Source of the DNA: a virus
DNA length: 42,440 bases
IMG/VR virus record: IMGVR_UViG_3300026512_000027
Span: 1-42,440 of that record
Direction: 5' to 3' (one strand)
Positions 36,851-42,440 of this stretch are shown here, in pieces. Below the pieces are notes generated by a model. The model saw nothing but the letters and a program-made list of their open reading frames with translations, was not told the origin of the DNA and ran no database searches. Made by a program: the position numbers and the translations under genes. Numbering within the stretch: position 1 is the first letter of the stretch; each line of letters begins with the position of its first letter.

Positions 36851-38836
36851 ATGCCACAATTTAAACAATTTGCAGATGCAGTACATAAACAATTTGTACA
36901 AATGCAACAAGAAAATGAGGTATTATATCTTGTAGATATAACTAAAGATCAAATATGGGATAAGTATTTATCTTCATTTAAATTAGAAGATAATCCTATT
37001 TATCGTGAACGAACAGAACATGATTGTTCTAATTGTAAGAATTTTATAAAAAATATAGGAACAATTGTAGCTATAAAAGATGATAATTCTATAGGAACAA
37101 TATGGGATAATTTTAATGTTCCACACCCTTATAATTATGTTACTGAAATTTTAGCAGATTATATAAAAACTACTCCTATAATTTCTATATTTAAACATAA
37201 ATTTCCTACATTTAGTGTAAAGACTAATTATGAAGAAATTAATGGTAAAGTAAAATCATATAATCACTTTTATGGTAAACTTTTACCTAAATTTCTCTCT
37301 GATGATTATATGGCAGAAAGAAATAAAAGTAATGAAAAATTTAATGTGTACAAAAGAGGTTTAATAGATATTTCATTACAAGCAATTGATACTGTATTAG
37401 AATTAATATCTTCAAATAATTTATACCGTGGAAAAGAATTTGAAACTAAAATAAAACAATTTAAACAATTAAAATTAGCATGCAACTATATGGATAGTTA
37501 CATATGGAAAACATTGTATGATTCTGCTGCTACTATTCGTAATTCAGTTATTGGTACATTGCTTTTAGATTTATCAAATAATATGTCAATAGAAAAAGCT
37601 GTTAAATCTTTTGAACAAAAAACAGCTCCTACTAATTATAAACGACCTAAAGCAATCGTAACAGAATCTATGATAAAATCAGCTATTAAAGAAATTGATA
37701 ATTTAGGTATTAGAGATACATTACAACGAAGACATGCTGTATTTACAGATATTTCAATTAATGATATTTTATTTGTAGATAGATCTATAAAACTTAAAGA
37801 TACTGATCCATTATTACAAACATTAGGAATAACTTCTGAAACAAAAGTTAATATTGATACTTTAAAAAATGTTCCTGAAATTTCTATTGATAAATTTATT
37901 TCAGAAGTATTACCACAAACTACTGAGTTAAAATTAGCTACATTACCAGATATGGAAGCTAATAAAATATTTTTAGCAGCTCCTGTTACAGACGATATTC
38001 CTAATATACTTCAATGGGATAATAATTTTACTTGGTCTTATGAAGGTAATGTAACTGATTCTGATATTACTAAAAATGTAGCAGAAAAAGGTGGACAAAT
38101 TAATGGTATTCTTAGATTTTCACTTCAATGGAATGATAGTTTACAAGATAAAGATATAGATTTAGATGCACATTGTAATGAAACCATTAATTCAAAACAA
38201 TTTGAAATTTATTATGGTAGAAAACAATCATCCATAACAAAAGGAATTTTAGATATTGATATCATAAAACCGAGTGATTCCATAGCTATAGAAAATATTG
38301 TTTGGCAACAATTAAAAAATGGTACATACAAAATGTTTGTACATAATTTTTCTTCAAATTCATTAAAAAATGGATTTAAATGTGAAATAGTTTTTAATAA
38401 TACTAAATATACTTATCATTGTAAAAAACGAGTATCTGGTAGAAGTATTATTGATATAGCAACAGTAACATATAAAAATGGGCAAATATTAATTCAACAT
38501 CATTTAGAACCAAAAGAATCATCAATAGCTAAATTTATACCAATAGATATGATTATGTTATCACCAAATCATTGGATAGGTAATAATATTGGTAATAAAC
38601 ATTATATATTTGTGTCTTCATCAGTTACTACAGATAAACCATTTAGAGGTCTTTATAATGAATTTTTAAATAATAAATATCAAAAACATAAAAAAGCTTT
38701 TGATTTATTAGCTTCTAAATTACAATGTACACCAAATGAAAATGGTATTTCAGGTTATGGTTTTAGTGAAACAAAAAAAATAAATATCTTTGTTAAAACT
38801 AATAAACAAATTTATAAAATAAAAATAGGAAAATAA
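36851..38836 (+). CDS. large protein with CxxC N-terminus and YfaP-like beta domain
   Basis: 661 aa. The N-terminal domain has HDCSNCKNFIKNIGTIVAI (C59, C62), IWDNFNVPHPYNYV and SYNHFYGKLLPKF, a combination seen in unnamed phage proteins. The middle is helical. The C-terminal domain (about residues 395-560) has FSLQWNDSLQDKDIDLDAHC, later ILDIDI, NGTYKMFVHNFS, like the YfaP/DUF2135 carbohydrate-binding-type beta domain. It lies in a module with the MoxR-like ATPase downstream. Such ATPases work with large partner proteins, so this may be a substrate or partner. That is inference. Confidence 0.55.
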   Translation: MPQFKQFADAVHKQFVQMQQENEVLYLVDITKDQIWDKYLSSFKLEDNPIYRERTEHDCSNCKNFIKNIGTIVAIKDDNSIGTIWDNFNVPHPYNYVTEILADYIKTTPIISIFKHKFPTFSVKTNYEEINGKVKSYNHFYGKLLPKFLSDDYMAERNKSNEKFNVYKRGLIDISLQAIDTVLELISSNNLYRGKEFETKIKQFKQLKLACNYMDSYIWKTLYDSAATIRNSVIGTLLLDLSNNMSIEKAVKSFEQKTAPTNYKRPKAIVTESMIKSAIKEIDNLGIRDTLQRRHAVFTDISINDILFVDRSIKLKDTDPLLQTLGITSETKVNIDTLKNVPEISIDKFISEVLPQTTELKLATLPDMEANKIFLAAPVTDDIPNILQWDNNFTWSYEGNVTDSDITKNVAEKGGQINGILRFSLQWNDSLQDKDIDLDAHCNETINSKQFEIYYGRKQSSITKGILDIDIIKPSDSIAIENIVWQQLKNGTYKMFVHNFSSNSLKNGFKCEIVFNNTKYTYHCKKRVSGRSIIDIATVTYKNGQILIQHHLEPKESSIAKFIPIDMIMLSPNHWIGNNIGNKHYIFVSSSVTTDKPFRGLYNEFLNNKYQKHKKAFDLLASKLQCTPNENGISGYGFSETKKINIFVKTNKQIYKIKIGK

Positions 38837-38837
38837 C

Positions 38838-39233
38838 ATGTATAAAACTGCAATAAAACAACGATATAGATATAATACACCTAGGGGTTTAGTAACAACT
38901 GAAGACCTTTGGACAATTCCTTTAACTAATAATACTAATTTTAATTTAGATACTATTGCTATAGAAATTGCTAAAGAATTAGAATCATTAGATACCAAAT
39001 CTTTTGTAAATCCAGCATCTAATATAGATAAAGTTAGACTATTACAAGCAAAACTTGCAATAATTAAAGATATAATTGCTGATAAATTAGCTGAACAAGA
39101 AGCTAAAAAACAAGTACAGTTTAAAGCTGAAAGAAGACAAAAAATACTTGAAATTTTAGCATCTAAAGAAGATAAAGCTCTTAAGAAAAAATCTCAAAAA
39201 GAACTTCTTAAAGAATTAGAAGAATTAGATTAA
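38838..39233 (+). CDS. conserved phage protein (GxxTTEDLW family)
   Basis: 131 aa. YRYNTPRGLVTTEDLWTIPL, NLDTIAIEIAKELESLDTKS followed by FVNP, and a charged coiled-coil C-terminus. The TTEDLWxLPL start is shared by short proteins in many phages. It starts one base past the previous stop and probably belongs to the same module as the 661-aa protein and the AAA+ ATPase. Confidence 0.65.
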   Translation: MYKTAIKQRYRYNTPRGLVTTEDLWTIPLTNNTNFNLDTIAIEIAKELESLDTKSFVNPASNIDKVRLLQAKLAIIKDIIADKLAEQEAKKQVQFKAERRQKILEILASKEDKALKKKSQKELLKELEELD

Positions 39234-39285
39234 TTATATTTTAAAATATATGATTAATCTTGTATAAATTATAAAAGGAGAATTA

Positions 39286-39483
39286 ATGGCAAATATTTTA
39301 TCACAAAAAGAAATCAATGCTTTATTAGAAGTAACAGAAGAGATGCGTTTCTTAGATATTTTAAATATTTTAAAACATGATGGGAAATTCCAAGGAACAG
39401 TAGAAAACGTAAAAGTTGTTTATGATTTAGAAAAAATTCAACAAATTATAACTTTTTTAGAAAATGAAGTAAAAAGGAATTAA
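39286..39483 (+). CDS. 65-aa protein with FliM-like CheY-binding N-terminus
   Basis: MANILSQKEINALLEVTEEM: residues 2-15 follow the N-terminal peptide of flagellar switch protein FliM (consensus ILSQxEIDALL), which binds phosphorylated CheY. No other FliM domain is present. Residues 17-65 are helical with a short beta pair (GKFQGTVENVKVVYDLEKI). Strong AAAAGGAG site. A phage peptide of this type could sequester CheY-P or dock at the switch and change host swimming. The resemblance is direct and the function is inference. Confidence 0.7.
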   Translation: MANILSQKEINALLEVTEEMRFLDILNILKHDGKFQGTVENVKVVYDLEKIQQIITFLENEVKRN

Positions 39484-39484
39484 A

Positions 39485-40042
39485 ATGAAAACATTTAAAG
39501 ATACTGAATATGGTGATTTAACAGGACAGGATTATAAAGGTGATATAGATGTAACAGAAGAGAATTTAGCTTCACTCAAAGGTGCTCCTAAGACAGTCAG
39601 TGGTAATTTTTCTTGTGGTTATAATGAACTTACTTCCCTTAAAGGTGCTCCTAAATCAGTTGGTGGTAATTTTTATTGTAGTTATAATAAACTAACTTCC
39701 CTTGAAGGTGCTCCTAAAACAATCGGTGGTTATTTTTATTGTGATGATAATCAGCTTACTTCCCTTAAAGGTGCTCCTAAAACAATCGGTGGTTATTTTT
39801 TTTGTGATGATAATAAACTTACTTCCCTTGAAGGTGCTCCTAAAACTGTTGGTGGTGATTTTTGGTGTCAAAATAACAAGGAACTTACTTCTAAATCTTT
39901 AGAAGAACTACTTTATTCAAATATAAAAGGTAAAATTTATATTGATGAAGGCCTTAAACTTCCTGACTATAAACTATTCAAGACCGTAGGTAAAGACATA
40001 AAGAAATACAGAAAGATAATGAAACTCAAGGAATTAAAATGA
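39485..40042 (+). CDS. leucine-rich-repeat-like protein
   Basis: 185 aa. Five 21-residue repeats of the type LTSLKGAPKSVGGNFYCSYN (about residues 30-135), then a C-terminal helical region (SLEELLYSNIKGKIYIDEG). This repeat (TSLxGAPKxVGGxFxCxxNxL) is common in phages and mobile elements and should form a solenoid used for protein contacts. The stop overlaps the next ATG (ATGA). Confidence 0.8.
   Translation: MKTFKDTEYGDLTGQDYKGDIDVTEENLASLKGAPKTVSGNFSCGYNELTSLKGAPKSVGGNFYCSYNKLTSLEGAPKTIGGYFYCDDNQLTSLKGAPKTIGGYFFCDDNKLTSLEGAPKTVGGDFWCQNNKELTSKSLEELLYSNIKGKIYIDEGLKLPDYKLFKTVGKDIKKYRKIMKLKELK
39572..39886 (+). repeat. five tandem 63-bp coding repeats
   Basis: TCCCTTAAAGGTGCTCCTAA or close variants start at 39572, 39635, 39698, 39761 and 39824, a constant 63-bp period. 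Units three and four are nearly identical, indicating recent duplication. Confidence 0.85.
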
Positions 40043-40221
40043 GTAATAACAAATTTTGGTTAGGGATATGGTCATTAATAGTTGTGATTATTTTAGGTAT
40101 TACATTTAGTGTTGTAGCATATAAGTATTATACAAATGTACTTCTTGTTAAAAGTAATTATACACAAATAAGAGTACCTATCAATTATACAACGATATGG
40201 GTTAAAGAAAGTAAAAAATGA
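40039..40221 (+). CDS. 60-aa single-TM protein
   Basis: MSNNKFWLGIWSLIVVIILG continuing a TM helix to residue 27, then an exposed segment (YTQIRVPINYTTIWVKESKK). The late Y-x-Q...WVK pattern occurs in small phage membrane proteins. Coupled by ATGA to the repeat protein. Function unknown. Confidence 0.6.
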   Translation: MSNNKFWLGIWSLIVVIILGITFSVVAYKYYTNVLLVKSNYTQIRVPINYTTIWVKESKK

Positions 40222-40299
40222 AAATAATTTTATTTATTTTAGCAATATAAGTACTAAACTATAATATAAATAAAAATGAATAGCTAAAAAGGAATTAAA

Positions 40300-42440
40300 A
40301 TGAACAATATATCATTACAAATGATTAAAACAAATATACAAGCACAATTAGATGGTAAACAAATTTTACCAATGTGTTTATTTGGGAATCCTGGAATAGG
40401 TAAAGAACAACCTCTTTATAGTAGGATTCTTACACCGAATGGTTGGACTACTATGGGCAATATTAAAGTTGGAGATAAAGTATGTAGCCCCAATAAAACT
40501 TATAATACTGTTACAGCTATTCATCCCCAAGGTGTAAAAGATGTTTATACTGTATATTTTAACGATAATACAAGTGTTGATTGTGGATTAAATCATTTAT
40601 GGAAAGTATCTCGTAGTACTTGGGGAAATGAAGAATTTCGTACTATGTCTACTAAAGAATTATTAAAATTACATACTAATAATAATGTAAAATATATTGC
40701 AGAAGTTCCTTTAACTATTATTGAATATCCAGAAGCTAATCTTCCTTTACATCCATATCTTTTAGGAGCTTTAATTGGAAATGGTAGTTTACGTAAAATT
40801 ATTTGTTTATCCTCACATGCAAATCAACAAGAAATTATAGCTAAATGTAATTCATTATTACCAAAAGGTATTATTTCTGGAAGTATTCATAATATATCTA
40901 AAAATAGAATACAACAAACTTTTATTTGTAGCATACCTGAAATTAATCCTCTTAAAGATACTTTAATTTCTTTACACTTATATAAAACATATAGTTATAC
41001 TAAATTTATTCCACAATTATATTTACAAAGTTCTTATGATCAGCGTATCCAATTACTTAATGGTTTAATGGATACTAATGGTAGTGCTTCTAAATCTCGT
41101 AATCGTAGTACTTATAATACATCTTCTATACAATTGGCAAGAAATATTAAAGAACTTGTCTATTCTTTAGGAGGTATAGCTAAAATAACTTCACAAATTC
41201 GTAAGAATAGACGAATTGAATATCGTTTACAAATACAATTTACATCTCTTAATCCGTTTACAATAGTAGATAAAGCTAATAAACTTACACCTCATAAACA
41301 AAATGGAGTTCGTAAATGTATTGTTGAAATTGTTAAAACTGATAAACAAACTGAACAACAATGTATTAGTTTAGATGGTGACCATTTATATATTACAGAT
41401 GGTTTTACTACTACACATAATACTAGTGTATGTTCTCAAGTAGCAGAACAATTAAATATTGGATTTATTAATTTATCAATGCCTGCTACTAAATTAGAAC
41501 AATTTAGTGGTATTCCTACATTTACACCTATGAAAAATCTTAAACAATACTCCATTACAAATGCTGAAAATATTCAAGGAACAGTTTGGTCTGCTCCTGA
41601 AATACTTGTTAATGCTAATCGTATAGCAGAAGAAAAAAATGGTTGTCTTATATTACTTGATGATTTTCATGAACTTGGTAAAAATAGAGCAGTAATGGCT
41701 ATTATGTATGAATTACTACTTGAACGAAAACTAGGTGATCTTAAATTTCATCCTAAAGTAGCTTTTATATCCGCTATGAATCATAGTGAAGCAGCTGGTT
41801 TTACAGGACTCCCCTCAGCTATTAATGATAGACTTAGTTTACATAAAATTAGTTATAACCATGATTATTGGTTAGAGCATTATGGTAGATATCTTCATCA
41901 TTTTATATCTACATTTATTAAAGGTAATGCTAATTATGTTACAGAGCCAGAATCAACTTCAACAGAATCTGCTGGATCACCTCGTTCTTGGACTTATTTT
42001 AGCAATCTTTTATATATATATGATGAACAATTTATTATAGATAATGCTTTAATATTAGCTAAACAATTTATGTCATCAGAAGCAGCAGATGCTTTTAATA
42101 AGCATGTACAATATATAGCTGCTATAGATTTTACTAATATAGTAAAAACAAAACAATTACAAAAAATAATTGATTTAAATTTCACAGAAAAAGTATTATG
42201 GCCTGAAATCATCCAATATATTTCAACAGTAGAAGATGCTGCATATTTAGTTGATTTAATTAATTATAATGCTGATGATGATTTATTCATTGGTTATTTA
42301 GTAGCTAAATTTTATGATAAATATGTTCTAAAAGAAAGAGGGCAAGCTATTACAACTGCTCAATCTATTATGATTGAAAAGTTAATTTTAGATAATTTTG
42401 ATATAATGAATTATAAATTAACTACTAAAGAAAAAAAGTT
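40300..42440 (+). CDS. MoxR-type AAA+ ATPase with a class 3 intein (runs off right edge)
   Basis: Partial: 713 codons are visible, open to the window end, and about 375 remain after splicing. The P-loop is GNPGIGK (29-35) and T375, split by an intein. LILLDDFHELGKNRAVMAIM holds Walker B (D454, D455). YELLLERKLGDLKF and VAFISAMNHSE (sensor region) follow, then GLPSAINDRL. This matches MoxR/AAA_5 ATPases, which remodel protein complexes, usually with a VWA-domain partner. A partner may be the 661-aa protein upstream or lie beyond the edge. Ribosome binding site AAAAGGAATT. Confidence 0.85.
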   Translation, partial: MNNISLQMIKTNIQAQLDGKQILPMCLFGNPGIGKEQPLYSRILTPNGWTTMGNIKVGDKVCSPNKTYNTVTAIHPQGVKDVYTVYFNDNTSVDCGLNHLWKVSRSTWGNEEFRTMSTKELLKLHTNNNVKYIAEVPLTIIEYPEANLPLHPYLLGALIGNGSLRKIICLSSHANQQEIIAKCNSLLPKGIISGSIHNISKNRIQQTFICSIPEINPLKDTLISLHLYKTYSYTKFIPQLYLQSSYDQRIQLLNGLMDTNGSASKSRNRSTYNTSSIQLARNIKELVYSLGGIAKITSQIRKNRRIEYRLQIQFTSLNPFTIVDKANKLTPHKQNGVRKCIVEIVKTDKQTEQQCISLDGDHLYITDGFTTTHNTSVCSQVAEQLNIGFINLSMPATKLEQFSGIPTFTPMKNLKQYSITNAENIQGTVWSAPEILVNANRIAEEKNGCLILLDDFHELGKNRAVMAIMYELLLERKLGDLKFHPKVAFISAMNHSEAAGFTGLPSAINDRLSLHKISYNHDYWLEHYGRYLHHFISTFIKGNANYVTEPESTSTESAGSPRSWTYFSNLLYIYDEQFIIDNALILAKQFMSSEAADAFNKHVQYIAAIDFTNIVKTKQLQKIIDLNFTEKVLWPEIIQYISTVEDAAYLVDLINYNADDDLFIGYLVAKFYDKYVLKERGQAITTAQSIMIEKLILDNFDIMNYKLTTKEKK
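40405..41421 (+). mobile_element. class 3 (WCT) intein in the AAA+ P-loop, endonuclease inactivated
   Basis: 339 residues (E36-N374), inserted between GIGK and T375. There is no Cys or Ser at position 1. Triad: W101 (NHLW, two after H99), C355 (QQCISLDG) and T372 (TTTHN). The start QPLYSRILTPNGWTTMG is homologous to the PhoH intein. The full-length LAGLIDADG domain has LLGALIGNGSL and LLNGLMDTNGSA. The acidic residue is Asn in both (N161, N260), so cleavage activity should be lost. Confidence 0.9.

Noticed and set aside
39702-39902. 66-codon frame with repeated hydrophobic units inside the repeat-protein gene
   Set aside because: It is an alternate-frame reading of the 63-bp tandem repeats. 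The other frame matches a known repeat type.
40218-40250. 10-codon hydrophobic frame MKIILFILAI between the 60-aa membrane gene and the AAA+ gene
   Set aside because: Too short and no ribosome binding site of its own.

Overview
This window is part of a tailed-bacteriophage genome. It is AT-rich and densely packed, with almost every gene preceded by an AAGGA-type ribosome binding site and many start/stop overlaps (ATGA, TAATG). The likely host is in the Campylobacterota (Arcobacter, Campylobacter or Sulfurimonas relatives). This rests on the ThyX, whose start (VKLLHSTPLEV, AIRTCWDS) resembles campylobacterotal ThyX, on a small protein that starts like campylobacterotal FliM, and on base composition. 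The host call is inference. No capsid, portal, integrase or DNA polymerase gene is inside the window.

Layout. Positions 1-19.2 kb are read leftward. From 5' to 3' of that strand they hold a ParB-like protein, a ClpP-like protease, an intein-bearing PhoH ATPase with a PIN-like N-terminus, a cluster of four tRNAs (Asn, His, Gln, Ser), the small and large terminase subunits, an adaptor-like protein, three or four tail-fibre/tail-tip genes, a fibre-assembly-like protein and a lysis cassette. The lysis cassette has a permuted NlpC/P60-like peptidase, a DKxxH membrane protein, a 3-TM holin, a Cache-like membrane sensor, a second holin-like protein, two micro-membrane proteins and a GH108 muramidase. 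Positions 19.2-20.1 kb are a divergent control region. Positions 20.1 kb to the right end are mainly rightward early/middle genes, interrupted by two leftward winged-helix genes (21.6-23.0 kb). Those two genes flank 32-bp-spaced repeats and an AT-rich stretch that look like a replication origin. The right arm carries a highly divergent T7-type single-subunit RNA polymerase, a MYG1/UPF0160 DHH-like hydrolase, a sigma-region-4-like protein, a dUTPase-like protein, a lytic transglycosylase, a ThyX with an inserted zinc ribbon, many small unknowns, a FliM-N-terminus mimic, a 21-residue repeat protein and, running off the right edge, a MoxR-type AAA+ ATPase.

The most notable features are these. 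(1) There are four inteins in 42 kb, each inserted in a catalytic motif: TerL Walker B, TerL nuclease motif III, the PhoH P-loop and the MoxR P-loop. The two P-loop inteins carry the WCT signature of class 3 inteins, and both have lost the catalytic acid of both LAGLIDADG motifs. The second TerL intein has an HNH endonuclease gene nested in another reading frame while its own frame stays open. (2) The 592-aa protein at 25-26.7 kb has the DxxGR, A, B and C motifs of single-subunit RNA polymerases. (3) A 65-aa protein begins MANILSQKEINALLEV, close to the CheY-binding N-terminus of FliM. (4) A small early protein ends in an SSB-like acidic tail (DDDQIPW). (5) A likely -1 frameshift occurs at a T TTT TTG heptamer near 31.09 kb.

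All assignments were made by eye from translated motifs, without database searches. Where only a fold or motif is visible, the entry says so.
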